The position numbers were made by a program, and so were the translations under genes. Below, one piece after another: positions 39,001-51,200 of a DNA stretch of 64,000 bases; position 1 is the first letter of the stretch; each line of letters begins with the position of its first letter. The notes beneath the pieces were generated by a model that saw only the letters and a program-made list of their open reading frames with translations, was not told where the DNA came from and searched no databases. Source of the stretch: Owenia fusiformis (taxonomy: Eukaryota; Annelida; Polychaeta; Sabellida; Oweniidae); assembly GCA_903813345.2 (NCBI GenBank), contig CAIIXF020000001.1:59909885-59973884 (forward strand). The letters are read 5' to 3'.

Positions 39001-42000
39001 ACATACATTTTATATTGTTTCTTCCAGTCTAACAACTTGGTGTTGCATACTGCATGGAAACACTTCCAGAAAACATACATTTTATATTGTTTCTTCCAGT
39101 CTAACAACTTGGTGTTGCATACTGCATTGAAACACTTCCAGAAAACATACATTTTATATTGTTTCTTCCAGTCTAACAACTTGGTGTTGCATACTGCATT
39201 GAAACACTTCCAGAAAACATACATTTTATATTGTTTCTTCCAGTCTAACAACTTGGTGTTGCATACTGCATTGAAACACTTCCAGAAAACATACATTTTA
39301 TATTGTTTCTTCCAGTCTAACAACTTGGTGTTGCATACTGCATTGAAACACTTCCAGAAAACATACATTTTATATTGTTTCTTCCAGTCTAACAACTTGG
39401 TGTTGCATACTGCATTGAAACACTTCCAGAAAACATACATTTTATATTGTTTCTTCCAGTCTAACAACTTGGTGTTGCATACTGCATTGAAACACTTCCA
39501 GAAAACATACATTTTATATTGTTTCTTCCAGTCTAACAACTTGGTGTTGCATACTGCATTGAAACACTTCCAGAAAACATACATTTTATATTGTTTCTTC
39601 CAGTCTAACAACTTGGTGTTGCATACTGCATTGAAACACTTCCAGAAAACATACATTTTATATTGTTTCTTCCAGTCTAACAACTTGGTGTTGCATACTG
39701 CATTGAAACACTTCCAGAAAACATACATTTTATATTGTTTCTTCCAGTCTAACAACTTGGTGTTGCATACTGCATTGAAACACTTCCAGAAAACATACAT
39801 TTTATATTGTTTCTTCCAGTCTAACAACTTGGTGTTGCATACTGCATTGAAACACTTCCAGAAAACACATTTTATATTGTTTCTTCCAGTCTAACAACTT
39901 AGTGTTGCATACTGCATTGAAACACTTCCAGAAAACATACATTTTATATTGTTTCTTCCAGTCTAACAACTTGGTGTTGCATACTGCATTGAAACACTTC
40001 CAGAAAACATACATTTTATATTGTTTCTTCCAGTCTAACAACTTGGTGTTGCATACTGCATTGAAACACTTCCAGAAAACATACATTTTATATTGTTTCT
40101 TCCAGTCTAACAACTTGGTGTTGCATACTGCATTGAAACACTTCCAGAAAACATACATTTTATATTGTTTCTTCCAGTCTAACAACTTGGTGCTGCATAC
40201 TGCATTGAAACACTTCCAGAAAACATACATTTTATATTGTTTCTTCCAGTCTAACAACTTGGTGTTGCATACTGCATTGAAACACTTCCAGAAAACATAC
40301 ATTTTATATTGTTTCTTCCAGTCTAACAACTTGGTGCTGCATACTGCATTGAAACACTTCCAGAAAACATACATTTTATATTGTTTCTTCCAGTCTAACA
40401 ACTTGGTGTTGCATACTGCATTGAAACACTTCCAGAAAACATACATTTTATATTGTTTCTTCCAGTCTAACAACTTGGTGTTGCATACTGCATTGAAACA
40501 CTTCCAGAAAACACATTTTATATTGTTTCTTCCAGTCTAACAACTTGGTGTTGCATACTGCATTGAAACACTTCCAGAAAACATACATTTTATATTGTTT
40601 CTTCCAGTCTAACAACTTGGTGTTGCATACTGCATTGAAACACTTCCAGAAAACATACATTTTATATTGTTTCTTCCAGTCTAACAACTTGGTGTTGCAT
40701 ACTGCATTGAAACACTTCCAGAAAACATACATTTTATATTGTTTCTTCCAGTCTAACAACTTGGTGCTGCATACTGCATTGAAACACTTCCAGAAAACAT
40801 ACATTTTATATTGTTTCTTCCAGTCCAACAACTTGGTGTTGTATACTGCATTGAAACACTTCCAGAAAACATACATTTTATATTGTTTCTTCCAGTCTAA
40901 CAACTTGGTGCTGCATACTGCATTGAAACACTTCCAGAAAACATACATTTTATATTGTTTCTTCCAGTCCAACAACTTGGTGTTGCATACTGCATTGAAA
41001 CACTTCCAGAAAACACACCCAGAGTCTTCTGATATGAAGCCCCATTTCATCACCAGTAATATAGAACATGATGCAGTCAAACTTGTACTGGAACATTATA
41101 AGGAAGAATATGAAGCAGGTTTTTAGAGTTTTCTTGTCAACAGCTAACGTGTTAAAATATGGGATTATTTCGAGCCATCATACAGGATGAAGTATAAATA
41201 AATGAAACTAGAAAAGAAGATGTATTATCATAGTCCTCACTTGTTTCTGTAATTAATCATGTGCCAGTGTCATTTAATCATTAAATGGCTCAAGGCAATT
41301 AAGGGGGGATAAGCATTGGCATTCCACAATTCACTTGCGATGTAATCATTTCCAGTGATGTCATAATATGTACCAGTTCCACAATCTACTTCAATGCTGT
41401 CTGCTTTACAGAGGTGACATATGTGTCAGTCTCACACTCCACTTCAATGTATGTTTTTCAGAGGTGACATATGTGCCAGTCTCACACTCTACTTCAATGT
41501 TGTCTGTTTTGCAGAGGTGACATATGTGCCAGTTTCACATTCTACTTCAATGTTGTCTGTTTTGCAGAGGTGACATATGTGCCAGTTTCACATTCTACTT
41601 CAATGTTGTCTGTTTTCCAGAGGTGACATATGTACCAGTCTCACACTCTACTTCAATGTTGTCTGTTTTGCAGATGTGACATATGTGCCAGTTTCACATT
41701 CTACTTTAATGTTGTCTGTTTTCCAGAGGTGACATATGTACCAGTCTCACACTCTACTTCAATGTTGTCTGTTTTGCAGATGTGACATATGTGCCAGTTT
41801 CACACTCTACTTCAATGTTGTCTGTTTTGCAGAGGTGACATTTGTGCCAGTTTCACACTCTACTTCAATGTTGTATGTTTTCCAGAGATGTCCAATGTGC
41901 CAGTCTTACACTCTACTTCAATGCTGTCTGCTTTGCAGAGGTGACATAGGTACCAGTTTCACACTCTATTTCAATGTTGTCTGTTTTGCAGAGGTGACAT

Positions 42001-44807
42001 ATGTGCCAGTTTCACACAACACTGGAGCAGTTGAGGTCCAAGGAGTCCTAGATGCAATAAAGTCCAACACTTGTCTCATTTCCATTATGCTGGCAAACAA
42101 TGAAACTGGAGTTATTCAGGTACACACGTATGATATTTCCACTCATCTATTTCTCTATCAAAATTGGTTTCAAGGTTTTCTTTATGTTAAGGCGTTTAAA
42201 TGTTATAATTAATTGCCTCCAAGACTTGTAAATTACAATATTATTATTTGATGTACATTTGTATTTATAATTTTATTATTAATTAATATATTTTGCAGCC
42301 AGTTCAGGAGATCTGTGAAAGAGTTCGTAGTCTTCCTCAATATTCATCTATTCTCCTCCACACTGATGCTGCTCAGGCTATAGGCAAAATAGAAGTCAGT
42401 GTAAGATCCCTGCCTGTAGACTATCTCACAATTGTTGGTCATAAGGTAGGGAAACTATCTCACAGTTCCTTGGGTTCAACTTATAACATAGATCACTTTT
42501 ATACAAAAATCCCAAACTGATGCAATAATTTGCTTCATAGATGAGCAATATTAACTGCAATTTATTAAGAATCCTTGCAATTATCAAAATGGCTACCTTT
42601 TGTAAATGGTTACATGTACCTCCCAATGCCAGCTAAGTATGCATGGTATTTTTTATTTCCAGTTTTATGGTCCAAGAATAGGAGCATTATATTTTAGGTC
42701 TAGCAAGACGCCAGAGCAAGCGAGTGCTCCTCTCTACCCAATGTTTTTTGGAGGCGGACAAGAGAGAAACTATAGACCAGGGTAAGTCATTGCTAATAGT
42801 AATACATGTACATGTACATGTGTTGAGGTGTCACATCATAGAGCCTTTGATATAATTCAAGGGTCAAACTCTTTTTAGACAAGTTATGTTGTCGACATTA
42901 TTTACATTACTTGTACATCTTTTTGTTAACGAGAGAAATAAATGGAAACATAAAAAACTGTTTTAGAAAAATAAACTCATAGTCTATCAATATATTTCCA
43001 GTGAAAGAAATACTGCCATGGTTTCCTGCCAAAATCTGATTAACCAATATCTGATTATCCAAGTTATCTGGTTATAAGTGTGCCTGTAAAGTAATGACAA
43101 ATTGAAATGATGGACATTGATTGAAAGCTATGTAACACCCTTGTCGCTATATTTACAGCACTGAAAACACAGGCATGATAGCTGGTCTAGGAAAGGTGTG
43201 TACATACATGTATATGTGTTTTTATATATAATTTATAATTGAAATTGGCCAGGAAGAAAACTCTTGTTTTTGGTCAATTTTGTTAATTAACATACTATTT
43301 AATCTGAGGCTTAATATTCCATGAAATTCCTGTCATCTACTAAACTACTCATTCTGATACTCATAGCGTCTTTCTGTTTCACCTGAAATATCTCAGGGCT
43401 GAGAAGAAGTGAGATGTCATGGTTTATCATGATGTAAACTACTACATGTATATCTATTCCATGAAGAAAACAAGAGAGACAAATAATTATCAAGTCAGAT
43501 TTGTAGATGATTTCTTACTCATTTATGTACCTGCAGCTTTTAATCAAAAATCTTGTTCCATTTTCAGGCTTGTTATCTAGTAACAAAAAACCTAGAAAAC
43601 TACGCTAAACACATGAGAGAACTGAGGAGTTATTTTGAATCTAAACTGAGGGTAATTATGATAAAAATTTATATAGTAGCCGGGACAAGTCATACACCTC
43701 TTATTTCCTGATAATGGGGCAATTCTAGCAGTTATTTGAGTGCTTGCTCACATACTGGCTTCTGTACATGAATTTTTACTTATGTATTTCATCTATTTCA
43801 TATAATTTATTAGTTAAAATGAAATAATAAAATCATTTTTGTATGTTTTTTTTCTAGAGTGTATATGGTGAAAGACTTCATATTAATGGAAAGTTTACAG
43901 AAAGTGAGAGGTTGCCAAACACGAGTAATGTTTCCATAGAAGGGATGCATTTGAAAGGTACGGTACAACAGAGATAGCTGACTCATAAGTTTAGATCTCT
44001 TGATTAATTTTGATTCAGAAATCGAAATCGTTGACATTTTAAACATGAAGTTTTACTAGTTGGGGTCCCTTGTTTAAAACATTGAGTCGTGGAAATCATA
44101 CCAGCATCCTACCCCAAAGCTCTAGAAACAAAAGAATTACAAAGTAGGCTACTTTAACTGGTTTTGTATCAAAGACATTATTGTTGATTGTTATTCCCCA
44201 GGTTCTGATGTTCTGAGAAACTGTCAGTGCACGCAAGCCTCAGTTGGAGCAGCCTGTCACTCAGCAACAAAGTAAGCATATATCTGTCAATGAAATCTCT
44301 GTACTGTAGTTAATTCACTAGAGAATAGTACAAGAACTAACTGATGCATGTGATTACTTATATAGTCATACAAACCAAAATAAGGAGAACTTGTCATAAA
44401 ACCACTGAGACGTCAGAAGTGTTCAGAACAGCAAAGGTTAACATTTCAAGGATCTTAAAGAGACTCTTGGGAGAGATTACAAAATTTAGGCTGAGAGAAA
44501 GTGTTCATATTTAAGAGGTGCTCAGATTACAGAGCCGTTTAGGTTACATTTGAGAGATTTTGATGGAGATTTGAAGTTTGAAGACAAATCTATCCCTAGA
44601 CAGGTTGATATTTACAGTTGCAATTATATCATTTATTTTTCTTGCAGATTTTGTGTGTCAAGCATTCTCACAGCAACAGGAATACCAGAACATATTGCTG
44701 CCAATGCAATGAGGTTTAGTATGGGACGTGAAACAACAATGGATGACATTGACACTGTGATTTTTGACATTGTTAAAGCAATTAAGGCTATAGATGCCCA
44801 TTCATGA
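36092..44807 (+). CDS. SCLY: Selenocysteine lyase, complete coding sequence in 13 exons
   Basis: SCLY is a cytosolic PLP enzyme that splits selenocysteine to alanine and selenide for selenium recycling. Exons are 36092-36228 (ATG 36116), 36486-36598, 37099-37170, 37472-37500, 40968-41118, 41992-42119, 42299-42445, 42663-42781, 43159-43195, 43568-43651, 43858-43957, 44202-44271 and 44648-44807. All have GT-AG boundaries and the coding total is 1323 nt, 440 codons plus stop (human 445). Landmarks are [21 protein letters not shown] (PLP phosphate loop, split across exons 4/5), [27 protein letters not shown] (PLP lysine, residue 251), [14 protein letters not shown], and GAACHS (catalytic Cys 383). 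Arrays derived from its own exon edges precede exons 5 and 6 and follow the last exon. The upstream 5' UTR exon was not located. Confidence 0.95.
38205..38354. repeat. Foldback hairpin immediately upstream of the 72-bp array
   Basis: The left arm, starting GACCTCTCCATTCGGTCAAC, pairs with the right arm ending TTGACCTCTGGAGAGGTC. The arms are about 65 bp and the loop is about 17 bases. The hairpin ends at the base where the array begins. Confidence 0.8.
38355..41013 (+). repeat. 72-bp tandem array, 37 copies of SCLY exon 5 acceptor plus exon start
   Basis: The unit joins TTTTATATTGTTTCTTCCAG, a strong 3' splice site, to the first 48 nt of SCLY exon 5 (coding [16 protein letters not shown]). 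Acceptor-like AGs run from 38379 to the authentic one at 40967. The spacing is 72 bp, except for one 71-, one 73- and two 70-bp units; 36 intervals total 2588 bp, which fits. Copies are nearly identical, varying mainly at one GTGTTG/GTGCTG position. The last six decoy acceptors (exon starts 40536, 40608, 40680, 40752, 40824 and 40896) are in frame with exon 5 and contain no stop, so each would add 24 residues per unit. Upstream of the 70-bp unit near 40513 the frame is lost. Confidence 0.97.
41385..42018 (+). repeat. 53-bp tandem array, 12 copies of SCLY exon 6 acceptor plus exon start
   Basis: The unit is TCTGTTTTGCAG followed by AGGTGACATATGTGCCAGTT, the acceptor and start of exon 6. Copies begin near 41407, 41455, 41510, 41563, 41616, 41669, 41721, 41774, 41827, 41880, 41933 and 41986 (the authentic one). 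Because 53 is not a multiple of 3, a read from most decoys meets TGA in the next unit (AGG-TGA). The decoy with exon start 41833, three units (159 nt) upstream, is in frame. It stays open because the next copy has AGATGTCC instead of AGGTGAC. Copies are more diverged than in the 72-bp array. Confidence 0.93.
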
Positions 44808-46660
44808 CACAATAGTTTGATACATTGGACATATTGCTGCCAATGCAATGAGGTTTAGTATGGGACGTGAAACAACAATGGATGACATTGACACTGTGAT
44901 TTTTGACATTGCTCAAGCAATTGAGGCTGTAGATGCCAATTCATGACACGCAATAGTTTGATACATTGAACATATTGCTGCAAATGCTATGAGGTTTAGT
45001 ATGGGACGTGAAACAACAGTGGATGACATTGACACTGTGATTTTTGACATTGCTCAAGCAATTGAGGCTGTAGATGCCAATTCATGACACACAATAATTT
45101 GATACATTGAACATATTGCTGCCAATGCAATGAGGTTTAGTGTGGGACGTGAAACAACAATGGATGACATTGACACTGTGATTTTTGACATTGCTCAAGC
45201 AATTGAGGCTGTAGATGCCAATTCATGACACACAATAATTTGATACATTGAACATATTGCTGCCAATACTATGAGGTTTAGTACATGTAGTATGGGACGT
45301 GAAACAACAATGGATGACATTGACACTGTGATTTTTGACATTGCTCAAGCAATTGAGGCTATAGATGCCCATTCATGACACGCAATAATTTGATACATTG
45401 AACATATTGCTGCCAATGCAATGAGGTTTAGTATGGGACGTGAAACAACAATGGATGACATTGACACTGTGATTTTTGACATTGTTCAAGCAATTTAGGC
45501 TATAGATGCCCATTCATGACACGCAATAGTTTGATACATTGAACATATTGCTGCAAATGCTATGAGGTTTAGTGTGGGACGTGAAACAAACAATGGATGA
45601 CATTGACACTGTGATTTTTGACATTGCTCAAGCAATTGAGGCTGTAGATGCCAATTCATGACACACAATAATTTGATACATTGAACATATTGCTGCCAAT
45701 ACTATGAGGTTTAGTACATGTAGTATGGGACGTGAAACAACAATGGATGACATTGACACTGTGATTTTTGACATTGCTCTAGCAATTGAGGCTGTAGATG
45801 CCCATTCATGACACAAAATAATTTGATGCATTGAACATATTGCTGCCAATGCAATGAGGTTTAGTATGGGACGTGAAACAACAGTGGATGACATTGACAC
45901 TGTGATTTTTGACATTGTTAAAGCAATTAAGGCTATAGATGCCCATTCATGACACAATAGTTTGATACATTGAACATATTGCTGCCAATGCTATGAGGTT
46001 TAGTATGGGACGTGAAACAACAATGGATGACATTGACACTGTGATTTTTGACATTGTTAAAGCAATTAAGGCTATAGATGCCCATTCATGACACAATAGT
46101 TTGATGCATTGAACATATTGCTGCCAATGCTATGAGGTTTAGTATGGGACGTGAAACAACAATGGATGACATTGACACTGTGATTTTTGACATTGCTCTA
46201 GCAATTGAGGCTGTAGATGCCCATTCATGACACACAATAATTTGATACATTGAACATATTGCTGCCAATGGTATGAGGTTTAGCGTGGGACGTGAAACAA
46301 CAATGGAAGACATTGACACTGTGATTTTTGACATTGTTAAAGCAATTGAGGCTGTAGATGCCAATTCATGACACACAATAGTTTGATGCATTGAACATAT
46401 TGCTGCCAATGCTATGAGGTTTAGTATGGGACGTGAAACAACAATGGATGACATTGACACTGTGATTTTTGACATTGTTCAAGCAATTAAGGCTGTAGAT
46501 GCCCATTCATGACACAAAATAGTTTGATGCATTGAACATATTGCTGCCAATGCTATGAGGTTTAGTATGGGACGTGAAACAACAATGGATGACATTGACA
46601 CTGTGATTTTTGACATTGTTAAAGCAATTAAGGCTATTGATGCCCATTCATGATACACAC
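44690..46660 (+). repeat. ~142-bp tandem array, 14 copies of the SCLY terminal exon 3' end
   Basis: The unit runs from GAACATATTGCTGCCAATGC through GATGACATTGACACTGTGAT to the TTCATGACAC stop region and a short tail with TTTGATACATTGA. The core word occurs near 44741 (authentic), 44880, 45023, 45165, 45315, 45455, 45596, 45747, 45889, 46028, 46166, 46307, 46449 and 46588. Extra copies follow the authentic stop codon, so they would lie in the 3' UTR. Most keep the reading frame of the last 38 codons. Copies near 45287 and 45713 share a 9-bp ACATGTAGT insertion, which indicates higher-order duplication. Confidence 0.95.
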
Positions 46661-48046
46661 GAACTTAATACATTGTGATTTTTAAAGGGGACCAGTCATA
46701 GCATTGGTTCCTATATTTAGACATTTGGTATGGCATTGGTCTTATATTTTTTGACATTTGGTATGGCATTTGGTTTGGTAGAGGGGGTGCCATTGCTTAT
46801 TGACACCCTGTATATCGTTTGGTATGGGAACACATCGAAATTTGACAAATTGGTGTGGGAATATATTGAGATACGAGGGTTCAGCCTAGGACCCCTGCTG
46901 AATTTTGTACAAAGTAATCCGCACGGGCTAAGAAAAATTAGCATGATGGGTTCACTCTTGATTTAAAAAGAACATTGAGTATGTGAAAAGATGTATTTTT
47001 CTGACAAAGGGGGCTTGCTGGTATTTGCTGGGTAATGGTGCTGGGGTAAAATGATGAGATGATCTGTTGGAGTGAGAGGAGCAAGGCCATCTTCAGAAAT
47101 AAGTGGAATTGACTAATAAAAAACTTGTAACTAGTTCAAAAATCAAAATATTCTGTTCAATTTAGGGACCCGGTACAAATAGTAATGTTTTGATCAAACC
47201 ATTTCTGTCCATTTAAATGTTATCTTATAAATTGAGAATGTTAACATTTAGATTACCTTATTCACCTAAAAAAGCGCCCCAATGAGCACCCCTTTAATGT
47301 ATGTCTTGGTCATGGTCAGTAACTCAGTATGTAATCCATGATAAAAGTTATTAAGTATTATACGATTTTTGATGACGAATGGAACGAAATTATTGAAGTA
47401 AGATCATTGGGTGTTAATCTTCATTAATAGTTAGTACGATCAGTAGATCACTTCTAATCACTGTGAAATCGAAGGAAGAAAACTGAATGTGTATGTATGT
47501 GGTGTGATTCTTCAGAAAAAAACACCCCATCTGTTAACTCATGAGACCGACCCCTCCGACTACACTAATTTACAGCCTTCGTGTAAACGACCTTATGTAT
47601 ATTATGTTTTATGAGCCTATATTCCATATAAACGGTTTCTGGTGGGATATAAAAATGTTTGCTTGTGTGCTCAAACACAAGAATCAAAGAATAGATCATT
47701 TTAACAATTACTTCCTAAGGTTCCTATGGCCAAAAGTAAAGGGAAAGGTAAAATGTTAAGAATGCAAGAAAACTGACCTAATCTTCTGATTTCATATACA
47801 CAGATATTTTTTATTATTATATAGGTCAAAAATTGACTGTTTTTATAGATACTGTATATAAAGTCAGCGCATTACCAGAGGAACTTATTAACTTAACAAC
47901 TTGAAAGGTCTACACTTCAACATTATATATATTTTTCCTCCTGTTATTGACAATGTACAATGTACATTCAGCTTACTCACTTCGAGAGCCATGTTAGATT
48001 TTGAATCAAAATCCAAATAGCTTTCGCAGGAAGTAACATTCAGCTG

Positions 48047-48048
<2 letters not shown>
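46661..48048. other. Intergenic region downstream of SCLY
   Basis: A short tandem with the word GACATTTGGTATGGCATT lies at about 46718-46777. No exon was recognised, and the small ORFs look like chance. The polyadenylation site of SCLY is not clear; AATAAA near 47114 is one candidate. Confidence 0.35.
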
Positions 48049-48081
<33 letters not shown>

Positions 48082-48276
48082 TAAAAATATTTATTCTCTA
48101 AATTAAAATCAAATACATAATAACACTTGACACTTTAAATAAGTGTATCAGCGTGAAAACATTTAAATATTAACCTGAGTCACATGGAAATGAGAAAAAA
48201 AGACCAATTAAGAATATTTACTCAGTAAAAAGAGAATAAAATTGATAACAATATATAAAATCTACATATATGTTTG

Positions 48277-51200
48277 TCAGTAATTCAGTTCATCATATGT
48301 TGATGTCATATGGATTTTAAAATTCTTTTTAAAACAGTAAATGGAAGGTGATGTTTTCAAAGAAGTTGGCAGATTATTCCAAAGCTGAGCACCTGAATAT
48401 TTTATTGAATGTTGACCTATACTTGTTCTAAATTTTTTCATGTGAAGACAATTTTGGAATCTTGTCTCATGTTCGTGAAATATTAAATTTGGAGTAAAAT
48501 AATTTTCAAATATGTCAAAAGGAAAGCCATCGGGTTTTGTTGTGTATTGATAAAGAAATTTTGCAACTTCAAGCTTATGTATGTCAAAAATATCTAGAAA
48601 ATTGAGTTGTTTAAAAAGAGGTGGACTGTGTGCTAAAAAGTCAGAATTTGTGATTATTCTCACTGCACGTTTTTGTAACAAAAGCAATTTATTCAAAAAG
48701 GTTTTACATGCATTACCCCATATGATGTTGCAATAGTTCAATTGTGATAATATAAGTGAATTATAAATGGTAATCATGGTTTTTGTATTCAATTTATATT
48801 TAATCTTTCCCAGAATACCAATAATTTTTGATATTTTATGTATAACCTTATTTATGTGTTCATTCCATTTTAATTTACAATCAATTGTTACTCCCAGAAA
48901 ATTTGTATGCATTACTCTATTAAGAATATTACCCCCTATTTTTATATTAAAATCTTGATTTTCATCAATATTTAACTTTGATCTTGTAAATAGCATATAA
49001 TTTGTCTTGTCTATATTTAAAGAAAGTTTATTTGATTTGAACCATTCTAATGTCTTTTCCATTTCTAAATTTACATTTCTATATAGATCATGAAGATTTT
49101 TGTTAGAACATAAGATATTTGTATCATCTGCGAAAATAGTAAATTTAAGAATATTTGAAACCTTATGTAAATCATTTATATAAAGAATGAATAAGATGGG
49201 GCCTAAAACAGACCCTTGAGGTACACCACAAGTGATAATATTTTCTTCAGATAGAGTGTTGTTAAAAGAAGTAATGATTTTTCTATCCGATAAATAGCTT
49301 TCGAACCAATTTTTTGCAACATTGCGAATTCCAAAATTATCAAGTTTTTTTAGAAGAATTTCATGATTTACTGTATCGAAGGCTTTCGATAAATCTAAAA
49401 ATATTCCAATAGCATGAGTTGAGCTTTTATCTAAAGATATCCTCACTTCTTCCAAGAAGGAGAGGATTGCCATATAAGTTGAATAATGTTTTCTAAAACC
49501 AAACTGATTTTTGAATAAAAGTTTGTATGTTTCAATGAATGTTATTAATCTATTTTTCATGATCTGTTCTAAGAGTTTAGAAAAGACACTAAGTAGAGAT
49601 ATGGGTCTATAGTTTGAAAATTTTGAAGTGTTTCCTTTTTTAAAAAGTGGGATAACTTTGGCTGTTTTCAACTTAGTGGGAAAAACACCTGTATGGATAG
49701 ATAAGTTTGCTATATGAACAAATGGTAAAAGTAAGTTATTTCTTGCGTGTTTAACTACTATTGGTTTGAATTCATCTAGGCCTGGTGAGCAATCTTTTAA
49801 AACTGACATTAAATTTTCGATTTCATTCTTACTCACAGGAGTAAGTTCTAAAGAAGATTCATTGATTTCCATAAATGTTAAAGGGGACGTTTTTGAACTT
49901 ATCTTTGATGCTAATTTAGGTCCAACATTAGAAAAAAATCTGTTAAAATGATTAGCAATATCTTTTCTATCAGTCAAAGTATCATCTCCATCATAAAATT
50001 TATCTGGAAAAACTGAATCACATTTTTTGCGGTGAAGTAAATCATTTATAACTGACCAAGTATTCTTGATATTATTGCTTGTTTCAGTAAATCTATCACA
50101 AAAATATTTCCTTTCTGCTTTACGGATTAATTTATGGAGTTTGTTTCGAAAAGTTTTGTATTCAGCTTGATTCTGTTTCGTTGGGTGTTTCAAAGTATTT
50201 CGATAAAGTTTATTCTTCTGTTTCACAGATGTTAGTATACCATGTGAGAGCCAAGGCTTAATTGGGTTCTTGTGAATTTTTGTATTTTTGACTTTTACAG
50301 GGAAATGTTCATCATATTTTCTACTAATTTTGTCTGCAAATAAATTATAAGCCACATTTACATCAACCTTTTCATTAATTATACCAGTCCAATCTATATC
50401 TTTCAATGAATCACTAAAATTATTAATTGCACTCAATGGATATTTCCTAAAAGTGATTTGTTTATTTTCACAAACATTTTGATGGTGTGATGTAAGGGCA
50501 AAGATAGGATGGTGATCAGAAATGGGAAATGAAAGAAGACCACTTTTGATTACATTATTTGAATTAGAAAAGATATTATCAATAAGCGTAGCACTTTTTT
50601 CTGTTATTCTGGTAGGTTTAAAAATCAATGGGTTGTAAGATTGGGAGTATAATAGATTAAGAAAATTCAACGTTTGTGCATCACTTTCAGTTTTAAGTAA
50701 ATCAATGTTGAAATCACCCATTATAAAAGAAATTTTATGTTCCCTATCAATTTTAGAAAGTAGACTCTCAAAACTTTCAAGAAAAGATGCCATGTCTGTA
50801 TTTGGTGGTCTATATATTATAGTAATAACCATATTTTTCTCATTTTTTCTAGGAATTTCAATAGATAGTGATTCACATGCTTTATAATCTAATTTGAGGT
50901 CATCCCTATGTTTAAAGTCAATGCCTTTTAAAATATGAAGTGCAACACCACCCCCTGGTCTATCTTTCCTAGAGTTAAAAATACTATTATAATTAGAATC
51001 ATTTTCCTCATAAATAGGCTCTAAGTTTGATGTAAGCCATGTTTCAGTCATACCAATAATTGAAAGATTATTTTTTAACAATTGCAACATATTATGGAAT
51101 TTCCATTGATTTTTAGATACACTCCTCATGTTGATGTGTAACATACTAAGATCATTTGATTTTTGTAAGTGATAGTTAAATTGATCAATATTATTGTAGT

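Noticed and set aside
38355-41013. CRISPR-like look of the array (regular repeats)
   Set aside because: There are no unique spacers. The units are continuous and nearly identical, and the context is an animal gene.
38865-41080. Long minus-strand ORFs through the 72-bp array encoding a LDWKKQYK-type 24-residue repeat
   Set aside because: They exist because the unit is a multiple of three and happens to lack stops on that strand. The unit is fully explained as SCLY intron and exon sequence on the plus strand; no independent gene signal is present.
45628-46475. Minus-strand ORFs of about 110-130 codons in the terminal-exon array
   Set aside because: They are shadows of the duplicated SCLY coding end read in antisense.
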